16,207 nt of DNA, taken from Bacillota bacterium. Its GTDB lineage: Bacteria; Bacillota; Clostridia; Oscillospirales; Ruminococcaceae. Below are positions 7,049 to 13,997 of this stretch, piece by piece. The notes beneath the pieces were generated by a model. The model did no database searches, was not told the origin of the DNA, and saw only the letters and a program-made list of their open reading frames with translations. The stretch's first letter is position 1, and the number at the start of each line of letters is the position of its first letter. The stretch lies in NCBI GenBank assembly GCA_023439605.1, contig JAEXNS010000353.1, positions 1 to 16,207 of the forward strand. The letters run 5' to 3'. The position numbers and the translations under genes are program-made.

Positions 7049-7264
7049 TTAATCAATATCTTCCCTAGAATTATTTATTATGTCTTTAAATATTTTTCTT
7101 CTATAACTAATAGTTTTTTCAATAACTTCATGCATAGGCTCCTCAACAATATAAACATTTCCATTAGATAATCTTATAATCGTATCTGGTGTTTCCTGTA
7201 TAGTTTCTATTAAATCACAATTTAATGTAAACTGCTCTCCATTTAATTTAGTTAAAATAAGCAT
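7049..7264 (-). CDS. flbD: FlbD/SwrD family small flagellar protein
   Basis: This 71-residue protein belongs to the FlbD family (SwrD in Bacillus subtilis), which is found after flgE in Firmicutes. In B. subtilis it raises motor power for swarming; that role is family knowledge, not visible here. The sequence has the typical opening MLILTKLNGEQFTLNCDLIE and the ETPDTIIRLSNGNVYIVEE stretch, with no signal peptide or membrane helix. The ATG at 7262-7264 has AAAGGAG six bases upstream. Standing directly before motA fits a link to stator function. Confidence 0.9.
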   Translation of the reverse strand: MLILTKLNGEQFTLNCDLIETIQETPDTIIRLSNGNVYIVEEPMHEVIEKTISYRRKIFKDIINNSREDID

Positions 7265-7311
7265 AATGGCTCCTTTTATTGTGATTGTTTTTAAATGTGT
7301 ATATATATTTT

Positions 7312-7344
7312 GTTAACACAAAGAGTCAAGCTCTTTGTGTTAAC
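7312..7344 (-). terminator. Perfect 14-bp hairpin after flgE
   Basis: GTTAACACAAAGAG (7312-7325) and CTCTTTGTGTTAAC (7331-7344) are perfect inverted complements around a 5-base loop, six bases past the flgE stop. On the transcribed minus strand an A run precedes the stem and AAAATATATA follows it, so it lacks the U tail of a classic terminator. The plus strand does have TTTTAATT after it. It more likely stabilises the 3' end of the abundant flgE message or partly reduces downstream expression than ends the operon. Confidence 0.65.
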
Positions 7345-7350
7345 TTTTAA

Positions 7351-8931
7351 TTATCGTTTTAAGTTAATTAACTCTTCAAGCATTGTATCCGAAACGGTTA
7401 TAAGTCTTGAACAAGCTTGGAATCCACGTTGAGTTGTAATCATACTTGCAAATTCATTTGAAAGATCAACGTTTGAAGCTTCTAGTGTACCTGCTGCAAG
7501 TGACCCTGTTCCATTTACTCCTGGTTGAGTTAGCAATGGATCTCCTGAGTTTGCAGAAACTGCAAAGTATGTATTTCCTACTTGTAATAATCCAGATGGG
7601 TTTTGAAATGTTGCCAAGTCTATTCTTCCTATTTCTATTTGTCCCATACTTGGATGAATGGCAGATATAATTCCATTTTGCCCTATTCCTATACCAGTTA
7701 GGTTAGCTATAGTTTGTGCACCACCCTCTGTACCATCTTTTAATGAAAAATTCATTGAAGACAAGCCTAGTTGTTTAGATGGTTCACTTGGTTCCATAGT
7801 AGCTGCACCAGTCAAAGCAGTTAAATTATATGCATTTATTGTATTTAAACTGGGATATGATATTATAAAGGCATCTGCATTATCTGTTCCATTTCTCTTT
7901 AAAACTACTGAACCAGCTGTTTCTAATTGTGATTCTGTAACTATTGCAGAATATGGACCTACATTTATAGTTAAATTATTATTTGCATCTAAAGCCAAAG
8001 ACATATTTGCATTTGGATCATTTCCAGTAAAAGCATCATTTACAGAACTGACTGAAAAATAAGAAGATAATCCTGGAGGAACAGTAACTGAACCTGGTTG
8101 AACCCCAAAATTAGATCCAACTATTTCTAATCCAGATAATCCATTTACAAATTTCGCTGGATCATTCATTGTGATCAAAAAATCGCCTGCTGGATGTTCT
8201 GTTCCACCGTTTGCTCTTGTAACAGCATCGTTCACAGCATTTTGAAAATCTTGCATTGATGTAAAGTTTTCATTGGGATTTACTCTAATCAAAACTGAAT
8301 TACTTGCAACTACTGCTTCAGCCCTTTGACCTACTGGTAAAGCTGTACTAACAGTAAACGCCATGTTTAAATTTCCATATGTATTTGTTTCAGAAGATTT
8401 TATTGTGAAATCTATACCATTTATTCTATTTTCCGCACTAGAAGTAGATGGATTTAAAAAAGGTAAATTTATTTTTATTTTATTGGATGCAGGTTCTTGA
8501 CCTGTAGGATTACCACTTACACCTAAAACAAAATTACCATTTGCATCAACAAAATTTCCTTCTGCGTCTATATCTAAGAGGCCTGCTTTTGTATAAAAAA
8601 CATTTCCGTCTGGATCCATTACTTGAATATATCCTTCACCAGTTATAGCAACGTCCATAGAATAGCCTGTGGTTGACATTATAGATTGTGCATGATTTAC
8701 GTCTACACTAGCTAATTTTGAACCATATCCTATTTGTGTTGCATTTTGTCCTCCAGATTGAGCTGTTGCACCTGATGCATTTGTTGTTGTTTGATAATAC
8801 ACATCTCTAAAAGTAGCTCTACTTGATTTATAACCATATGTACTTACGTTGGCTATATTATTACCTATAACGTCCATTTTTGTTTGATGTGTTGTCATTC
8901 CTGCTACTCCAGCATATAAAGATCTTACCAT
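7351..8931 (-). CDS. flgE: FlgE, flagellar hook protein
   Basis: FlgE polymerises into the hook that joins the basal body to the filament. The 526-residue product has the rod/hook N-terminal signature MVRSLYAGVAGMTTHQTKMD with IGNNIANVSTYGYKSSRATF. It has a FlgE-type middle (GEGYIQVMDPDGNVFYTKAG) and a large variable outer domain (about residues 150-410). The conserved C-terminus has LEASNVDLSNEFASMITTQ and ends in LINLKR. Where most homologues have RGFQANSR, this one has RGFQACSR with a cysteine at residue 507. The start is ATG 8929-8931, eight bases after AGGAG at 8940-8944. A longer frame from ATG 8947-8949 would place that ribosome site inside the gene. A structured leader precedes the gene and a perfect hairpin follows it. 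Confidence 0.96.
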   Translation of the reverse strand: MVRSLYAGVAGMTTHQTKMDVIGNNIANVSTYGYKSSRATFRDVYYQTTTNASGATAQSGGQNATQIGYGSKLASVDVNHAQSIMSTTGYSMDVAITGEGYIQVMDPDGNVFYTKAGLLDIDAEGNFVDANGNFVLGVSGNPTGQEPASNKIKINLPFLNPSTSSAENRINGIDFTIKSSETNTYGNLNMAFTVSTALPVGQRAEAVVASNSVLIRVNPNENFTSMQDFQNAVNDAVTRANGGTEHPAGDFLITMNDPAKFVNGLSGLEIVGSNFGVQPGSVTVPPGLSSYFSVSSVNDAFTGNDPNANMSLALDANNNLTINVGPYSAIVTESQLETAGSVVLKRNGTDNADAFIISYPSLNTINAYNLTALTGAATMEPSEPSKQLGLSSMNFSLKDGTEGGAQTIANLTGIGIGQNGIISAIHPSMGQIEIGRIDLATFQNPSGLLQVGNTYFAVSANSGDPLLTQPGVNGTGSLAAGTLEASNVDLSNEFASMITTQRGFQACSRLITVSDTMLEELINLKR

Positions 8932-8942
8932 AATAATTACTC

Positions 8943-9008
8943 CTCTCATTAATAAGAGACCGTAAACCTATCTGTCATTCTAGGCTTTGTTAGCTTCCTC
9001 AAGAGGTC
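8943..9008 (-). promoter_or_regulatory. Structured leader upstream of flgE
   Basis: Three complementary pairs lie between the preceding stop codon and flgE. One is a hairpin at 8943-8958 (six pairs, loop TTAA) that takes in part of the AGGAG ribosome site. The second is a hairpin at 8964-8988 (AAAGCCTA with TAGGTTT, one bulge). The third is a GACC/GGTC pair (9005-9008 with 8958-8961) that could enclose the second. It matches no riboswitch class that I know. Control of FlgE translation is a guess. Confidence 0.35.
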
Positions 9009-9011
9009 CGG

Positions 9012-9404
9012 CTAAATTATAACAGTCCCTTCAATATTTGTGAATACATTCCCCTTTAACTCTTCATTATTCACAGTAGTAATAACGGTATTGTTTTTAA
9101 CACTTACAATAAAAGCAGCTGAATCTACCAAGATTAAAGTATCGTCCAGTCCCTTTTCCTTTGCTAATTTAACACCGTCATTTAACCGCTCCAAATCTGA
9201 ATTAGTTAAATTAATATTGCGTTGAATTACTCTGTTTATAGCATGCTTTGAAAAATTAACTTCGTTGTCTTTGCCATTTAATTTTTCTAGCAAAACATCT
9301 TGAAACGAACCTTCCTTGGTTTTATTTGATGTATCTATAGTTTGTGCCTGTGGTATCCCTGTAATTATAGGTAAGGAAACCCTTTTTAATAAGATATCAT
9401 CCAT
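9012..9404 (-). CDS. Flagellar operon protein, TIGR02530 family
   Basis: This 130-residue protein matches my memory of the TIGR02530 flagellar operon family, which is encoded between flgD and flgE in many clostridia and other bacteria. Visible hallmarks are NFSKHAINRVIQRNINLT near residues 49-66, an AKEKGLDDTLILVDSAAFIV stretch, and the C-terminal VKNNTVITTVN with NVFTNIEGTVII. No signal peptide or membrane helix is present. Its biochemical role is not established; hook assembly is the obvious context. The ATG at 9402-9404 follows AAAGGAG. It sits 30 bp after flgD and is followed by the flgE leader. Confidence 0.85.
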   Translation of the reverse strand: MDDILLKRVSLPIITGIPQAQTIDTSNKTKEGSFQDVLLEKLNGKDNEVNFSKHAINRVIQRNINLTNSDLERLNDGVKLAKEKGLDDTLILVDSAAFIVSVKNNTVITTVNNEELKGNVFTNIEGTVII

Positions 9405-9434
9405 AGCTAATCGACTCCTTTCACATTAGCCCAA

Positions 9435-9956
9435 TTATAACTGTGTGCCATTTACCATTTCTGTAATCATTTTTTCTTCATCTGCAATTTGCTTTGATGT
9501 ATAAAGTTGTTTTATTTGATCAGGAGAAAATGGTTTTCCATTTACAAATATTCTATATTCGCCTTTTTCAATGGAGATTTTCTCAACGTAACCTTCTGTT
9601 ATATCCTGTGTTCCACCAACTTTGTTTTCACCAGCAACTGCATATTTTCCCATCATCGACATAATATAATTTTGCTTAGAATACTCACCTAATTCCATCA
9701 TCTGTTGCATAGATGCAAACTGTGCAAGCTGAGATAAATATTGAGTATCATCTACAGGATTCATAAAATCTTGATTTGTAAGTTGTGCAAGCATAAGATT
9801 AAAGAAATCCTCTACCTTAAGTCCATCTTTTTCCTTGTCCGAAAAAACTGCATTATTATAATCAGGGTTTGTATTTGCAACTGCTGAGTTAGAATTGTTT
9901 TGGTTATTACCATACAGTTTATCATAATTTCTTTTTGGAATTGAATCTATTGGCAT
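9435..9956 (-). CDS. flgD: FlgD, hook cap (hook assembly scaffold) protein
   Basis: FlgD caps the growing hook and lets FlgE subunits add beneath it. The 173-residue product has a variable, N-rich start. The conserved core (about residues 45-95) reads LKVEDFFNLMLAQLTNQDFM, NPVDDTQYLSQLAQFASMQQ. A short C-terminal part with GYVEKISIEKGEYRIFVNGK follows. This is the short Gram-positive form, which lacks the long Ig-like outer domains of enteric FlgD, so its length is not a truncation. The ATG at 9954-9956 follows AGAGGTGAG, 15 bp after the fliK stop. Confidence 0.93.
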   Translation of the reverse strand: MPIDSIPKRNYDKLYGNNQNNSNSAVANTNPDYNNAVFSDKEKDGLKVEDFFNLMLAQLTNQDFMNPVDDTQYLSQLAQFASMQQMMELGEYSKQNYIMSMMGKYAVAGENKVGGTQDITEGYVEKISIEKGEYRIFVNGKPFSPDQIKQLYTSKQIADEEKMITEMVNGTQL

Positions 9957-9971
9957 TTTAACTCACCTCTT

Positions 9972-11207
9972 TCACACATCCAATTCAAACCATTCTTCAG
10001 ATTTTTCATCAATATATTCTTCTAGGTTGAAAACTTTTTTATGATTTTGATCTTCTTTTTGTTTTTCACTTTCAGAATTTTGATTTTCTGATTGTTCCTC
10101 ATAGCCTTTATAGTTTGATTGATCTGGAGTTTTTTCAACATTAAAACTGTTTAATGTTGCATTTAAAGCTTTTAGAGAATTTTCCAAATTTAAAAATTCA
10201 CCATTTAAAAGCTGCATTGTTTTTTCTGAACTAAATGATAAACTTATACTCATTTCACCATTTTCAAGCTTACTCATCTTAACTAAAATTTCTCCTAATC
10301 CCGCTGGACGTAACTTTATAGAAAAATCTTCTTTACCTAGTTTTATATTTTGCTCTATTATTTCAACAGTTTTGTTTTCTAAGTTTTTAATGTCCTGCTC
10401 CGAAAGCTTTTCCGAATTAAATTTAATAGTATTTTCAACATTTTTGTTGCTAATTTGAAAATTATTTATTTCCTCATTTTCATTTTCGTTTGAATTTATA
10501 TTTTCTTTTTCAGAAATTATACTTTTTACATTTCTTATTGCTTTATAGTATTCTATTTCCTCTTTTGAAAAATTATTTTCACTGGTTGAAACATTTTTTA
10601 AAACTTCATAATCAACTTTTACATCTGAATTTAGATTAAATTCTTTTTGAGAAACTTCATTTAGAGATGTTTTTTCATCCACAAAATTTGCAAACTTGAA
10701 ATCAATGTTGTTTAAAACTTGTTTACCTGAAACAGATAATTTTTCCGGTTCAGTTAAAAGATTTAAGTTTTTATAGCTTACAGCTCCTTTTAAATCCATA
10801 ATATTTAAGGTTTTTAAAATTTCTTCAAACTTTACTGGACTTACTTCATTTTGATTTAAAATAGCGTATAACTGCTGAACATCATCTTGAGAAAATAACG
10901 AAGATACATCAACTTGTTTAATTAAATCTAAGGTTTCAGTTGCTTCCATTGATGAAGTATTTTCATTTTTTCCAACAAAATCATCAAAAGTAAAATTCTG
11001 TTCAACACCTATCATTGCAAAAATTTCAGCTAAAACATCATCCGTTATTTTTTTATTGTTGTTTACAACAATAGGATTTTCCGAAATAACTTCTGGAGAT
11101 TGTTGTATATTTGACATTACATCCATAAAACTCTTCGTTTCAGATTTTTTTTCTGATTTTGAGTTTTCTTTTTTTGGCTCGGGAATTTTAACAGCTACTA
11201 TTTCCAT
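9972..11207 (-). CDS. fliK: FliK, hook-length control protein
   Basis: FliK measures hook length and signals FlhB to switch export substrates. The 411-residue product is mostly low-complexity and rich in N, E, K and S, as expected of an extended ruler. Its conserved domain lies near the C-terminus (about residues 270-360): KLGKEDFSIKLRPAGLGEIL, VKMSKLENGEMSISLSFSSE, with LLNGEFLNLENSLKALN following. The start is ATG 11205-11207, preceded by the near-ideal GGAGGTG (11214-11220). A longer frame from ATG 11246 adds 13 residues that come from the MITE copy and its flank, so that start is an artefact of the insertion. The flgD gene follows closely. Confidence 0.93.
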   Translation of the reverse strand: MEIVAVKIPEPKKENSKSEKKSETKSFMDVMSNIQQSPEVISENPIVVNNNKKITDDVLAEIFAMIGVEQNFTFDDFVGKNENTSSMEATETLDLIKQVDVSSLFSQDDVQQLYAILNQNEVSPVKFEEILKTLNIMDLKGAVSYKNLNLLTEPEKLSVSGKQVLNNIDFKFANFVDEKTSLNEVSQKEFNLNSDVKVDYEVLKNVSTSENNFSKEEIEYYKAIRNVKSIISEKENINSNENENEEINNFQISNKNVENTIKFNSEKLSEQDIKNLENKTVEIIEQNIKLGKEDFSIKLRPAGLGEILVKMSKLENGEMSISLSFSSEKTMQLLNGEFLNLENSLKALNATLNSFNVEKTPDQSNYKGYEEQSENQNSESEKQKEDQNHKKVFNLEEYIDEKSEEWFELDV

Positions 11208-11213
11208 TTTTAT

Positions 11214-11220
11214 CACCTCC
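11214..11220 (-). promoter_or_regulatory. Ribosome binding site that fixes the fliK start
   Basis: The minus strand reads GGAGGTG six bases before ATG 11207. It lies just outside the MITE target duplication (11227-11234), so the insertion spared it by six bases. Confidence 0.85.
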
Positions 11221-11226
11221 ATTCTG

Positions 11227-11375
11227 TTTAGAATGCTAATATTCATCCATATTTGTAAGGCAAAAATATTTTACCCAAGGTTCAGGGTGACCAAAAATCT
11301 CAGTCGACTATGCAGAGTCAAAACTCTGAAAAATTAGAAACATTACCTTTAGTGGCTGAATGGTAACTTTAGAAT
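11227..11375. repeat. 8-bp target-site duplication pair of MITE copy 2
   Basis: TTTAGAAT occurs at 11227-11234 and again at 11368-11375, exactly abutting the two ends of the element. This motif is neither palindromic nor a simple run, so it is good evidence for an 8-bp duplication on insertion. Confidence 0.85.
11235..11367 (-). mobile_element. MITE-like non-coding element, copy 2, between fliJ and fliK
   Basis: Read on the minus strand this 133-bp element begins GTTACCATTCAGCC and aligns end to end with copy 1. Its terminal repeats are less perfect (8 of the outer 12 positions), suggesting decay. The inner AAGGT/ACCTT pair is kept. It also has a CAGAG/CTCTG hairpin and an AGTCGACT palindrome in the middle. 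Removing the element and one duplication leaves a fliJ-fliK gap of about 45 bp, normal for this operon. It lies in the same direction as the genes and would be transcribed within the operon message. Its edge provides an in-frame ATG (11244-11246) that extends the fliK frame. It has no coding capacity. Confidence 0.85.
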
Positions 11376-11393
11376 AGGTTTTTAAAGCTATCC

Positions 11394-11846
11394 TTATGCA
11401 TTATTGGTAGCAAGTTTAAAGGAAATTAATTCCTCTATTAAAAGTTCACTTTCTTTTAGTTCTTGCTTACGATATTCCTCAAGCTGTTTTTCTTCAAGTT
11501 TATCCAAAGTTGCAACATCTTGCAGAAGATTAACCACGTGTTTCCTTTGTCTTTCAATATTCGACTCTAAAACTTGTAAATGTGTTTTAACTTCATCTAT
11601 CTCATGAATAATGCACTCTCTACAATATTCGGTTGCTTTTATTTTTTTTAAAGTGGTTCCTATTTTACATTCTTCATTTATATGATTTACTAGCCTAATT
11701 TTTTCTGTTTCTAAACACTTGCATTTTTCTTCAATTTGATTGTACTCCGCTCTAAGTTTAGCTAAAAGAGTTTTTTCTTTTTCCAGAAATTGTTTTTTAT
11801 AATCTCTCGTTTTTTGTAGTGTAAATTTAAATTTAACCATTCCCAT
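11394..11846 (-). CDS. fliJ: FliJ, flagellar export chaperone (ATPase central stalk)
   Basis: FliJ is the coiled-coil stalk that inserts into the FliI hexamer and contacts FlhA. The product (150 residues) opens with MVKFKFTLQKTRDYKKQFLE after a short MG extension. Nearly the whole chain is charged heptad-like coiled coil, rich in E, K and L. Sequence conservation is low in this family, so the call rests on the KFKFTLQK start, size, coiled coil and position after fliI. The start could be ATG 11844-11846 (five bases after AAAGGA), ATG 11838-11840, which matches the usual family start, or GTG 11847-11849, which is too close to the ribosome site. Four cysteines are present, including two in EYCRECI, which is unusual for FliJ. 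Confidence 0.88.
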   Translation of the reverse strand: MGMVKFKFTLQKTRDYKKQFLEKEKTLLAKLRAEYNQIEEKCKCLETEKIRLVNHINEECKIGTTLKKIKATEYCRECIIHEIDEVKTHLQVLESNIERQRKHVVNLLQDVATLDKLEEKQLEEYRKQELKESELLIEELISFKLATNNA

Positions 11847-11878
11847 CACAATCCTTTCTAGAAAAACAAAACAATAAA

Positions 11879-13195
11879 TTATGCTAAAATCTCTTCCATT
11901 ATACTTATTGTTTCTTCTACGGTAAATCTTTCAGATACTTTTTGCTGTAAAAATGAGTTTATTTTATTTATCTTACCAATGGCATAATCCAAATCTGGGT
12001 TACTACCATTTTTATAAGCTCCAATAGTTATCAAATCTTGATTTTCTTGATATAAAGACATCAGCCTTTTCATCTCTCCAACTAAGTTTTTTTGATCTTC
12101 ATCAACTATTTCATTCATAAGTCTGCTTATACTTGCTAAAATATCAATAGCCGGATAATGATTTTTCATAGCTACCTTTCTAGATAACATTATATGTCCA
12201 TCTATGATACTTCTTACAGTGTCTGATATAGGTTCATTTGCATCATCACCCTCAACTAAAACTGTATATATTCCAGTTATAGAGCCAGTTTCAAAGTTAC
12301 CTGCTCTTTCAAGAAGTTTTGGTAAAGTAGCATATATAGATGGTGTATATCCTCTAGCAACTGGTGGTTCTCCTATACTTAATCCTATTTCTCTTTGTGC
12401 CATACAAAATCTTGTCAAGGAGTCCATCATAAGTAAAACATCTTTACCCTTATCCTTAAAATATTCAGCAATTGCAGTAGCCGTAAGTGCACATTTCGAG
12501 CGTATCATAGCAGGCTGATCAGAAGTAGCAACAACTAAAACAGATCTTTTTAAACCCTCTTCGCCTAAATCTCTATTAATAAATTCTAAAACTTCTCTTC
12601 CACGCTCACCCACTAGAGCAATTACATTTACATCTGCACTTATGTTTCTAGCTATCATGCCCATCAAGGTACTTTTACCTACACCACTCCCTGCAAATAT
12701 GCCCATTCTTTGCCCTTTTCCTATTGTGAGCATTCCATCAATAGCTTTTATTCCAAACTCCAAAGGCATAAATATAGGTGGTCTTAACATAGGATTTGAA
12801 GGTTCACCATTTATAGGATAATAATCACCCTCTTTAATTTCACCCTTGCCATCTATAGGCTCACCTAAAGCATTTACAGTTCTTCCTATTAAACTATCGC
12901 TCATTCTAACCTTTAATTTTTGATCAGTATTTTTCACATAACTTCCATACCCTATACCTTCAATATCTTCATAAGGCATCAATAAAACTTTATCGTTTTT
13001 AAAACCAACCACCTCAGAAAGAACATCTTTTCTTCCACTAATGGAGATGTTACATACATCTCCTATGTTACAAGATATCCCCGAGGCCTCAACAGTAGTT
13101 CCAACTATTTGTTCTATTTTTCCTAAACAAGTATAAAAATCATTCATCCTTATATATCTTTTAAATTCAGATTGATCAAGTGTTATATTTTTCAT
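11879..13195 (-). CDS. fliI: FliI, flagellar export ATPase
   Basis: FliI is the hexameric ATPase of the flagellar export apparatus, related to the F1-ATPase beta subunit. The 438-residue product has the family length. Visible motifs are GRTVNALGEPIDGKG (104-118), Walker A GSGVGKST (169-176), LVGERGREVLEF (194-205), Walker B VLLMMDS (253-259) and the TRFCMAQREIGLSIGEPP region that follows, which separates the flagellar/type III class from F1. The ATG at 13193-13195 lies inside the end of fliH (20-bp overlap), with AGGAG upstream. All catalytic motifs are intact. Confidence 0.97.
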   Translation of the reverse strand: MKNITLDQSEFKRYIRMNDFYTCLGKIEQIVGTTVEASGISCNIGDVCNISISGRKDVLSEVVGFKNDKVLLMPYEDIEGIGYGSYVKNTDQKLKVRMSDSLIGRTVNALGEPIDGKGEIKEGDYYPINGEPSNPMLRPPIFMPLEFGIKAIDGMLTIGKGQRMGIFAGSGVGKSTLMGMIARNISADVNVIALVGERGREVLEFINRDLGEEGLKRSVLVVATSDQPAMIRSKCALTATAIAEYFKDKGKDVLLMMDSLTRFCMAQREIGLSIGEPPVARGYTPSIYATLPKLLERAGNFETGSITGIYTVLVEGDDANEPISDTVRSIIDGHIMLSRKVAMKNHYPAIDILASISRLMNEIVDEDQKNLVGEMKRLMSLYQENQDLITIGAYKNGSNPDLDYAIGKINKINSFLQQKVSERFTVEETISIMEEILA

Positions 13196-13997
13196 TTAAA
13201 GTTTCTCCTAAAGAATCTTTAATATTATGAATTTGAGTTTTAACAGATGCATCTATTAATCTATCTGGTGACTGAATTACTACAGTTCCTTCATCATAGT
13301 CTTCTAGTAAATGAATCTCTAATTTTTTTGCCAAATCACCTTTTAACATTTCTTTTTCAAGTGATTTCGCTAAGTCAGGCAATTTACTAGATATTTCAAT
13401 TGTTACCCATTTTGCATCTTTTATCATTTTCATTGTAGTTTTAACTAAGTTGTTTAAAACTAATTCATTTTCCGATATTTTGCTATATATTACTTTTTCA
13501 GCTATTTCAATAGATAATGATTTTAACTCATTTGCATATTTTTCAAAGTAGTTTTTTTCAGATATATATAGTTCCTTTATTTTTTTTTCTATATCTGAAA
13601 TAATCTTATCAACAGCTTCGCTTTTTTGATTTATTCCCTCCTGAAGCCCTTCTAAATATGCATTTTCTTTTATAGAAATAGCTTCTGCTTTAGCTTTTTC
13701 AATAATAGAGTTCGCTTCCAATTCTGCAGAATTTTTAATTTGTATGGCATCCTCTTTTGCGTCGCTTATTATAGCATGTCTTTTGGTTTCCAACAAACTA
13801 GAAGTTGATTCAAATATCCTATCTGCTTCCTCCTGGGCTTCTTCGATTATAGAATCAAACAACTTCTTGGCTTCTTCAGAATTGCACTCCACATCTACAT
13901 TAACCTTTGCTTTTTTTGGTGGTTCAATTTTTTTGTCGGGAATGCTAATCTTTTTTTCAACTTCTTTTATCTCATTTGATTTAAATATTTTATACAA
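13176..13997 (-). CDS. fliH: FliH, export ATPase regulator
   Basis: FliH binds FliI and tethers the ATPase complex to the C ring. The 273-residue product has a basic, proline-containing N-terminus and a long alanine/glutamate-rich coiled coil (about residues 40-120). The C-terminal domain (about 140-265) has LSIEIAEKVIYSKISENELV and LEDYDEGTVVIQSPDRLIDA, both typical of FliH. The start is TTG 13995-13997, with AAGGA about nine bases before it. There is no in-frame ATG near the front. The start overlaps the end of fliG by 8 bp and the end overlaps fliI by 20 bp, so the three genes are likely translationally coupled. Confidence 0.93.
   Translation of the reverse strand: MYKIFKSNEIKEVEKKISIPDKKIEPPKKAKVNVDVECNSEEAKKLFDSIIEEAQEEADRIFESTSSLLETKRHAIISDAKEDAIQIKNSAELEANSIIEKAKAEAISIKENAYLEGLQEGINQKSEAVDKIISDIEKKIKELYISEKNYFEKYANELKSLSIEIAEKVIYSKISENELVLNNLVKTTMKMIKDAKWVTIEISSKLPDLAKSLEKEMLKGDLAKKLEIHLLEDYDEGTVVIQSPDRLIDASVKTQIHNIKDSLGETLNEKYNT

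Noticed and set aside
8932..9011. c-di-GMP (GEMM) riboswitch ahead of flgE, suggested by AAAGCC and AGGTTTACGG pieces
   Set aside because: The 5' half with GGCAAACC and the GAAA loop is missing, and the spacer is too short for the full fold.
9435..9956. FlgD as a truncated gene (173 residues, no Ig-like outer domain)
   Set aside because: Short FlgD is normal in Gram-positive bacteria, and the core and C-terminal region are complete.
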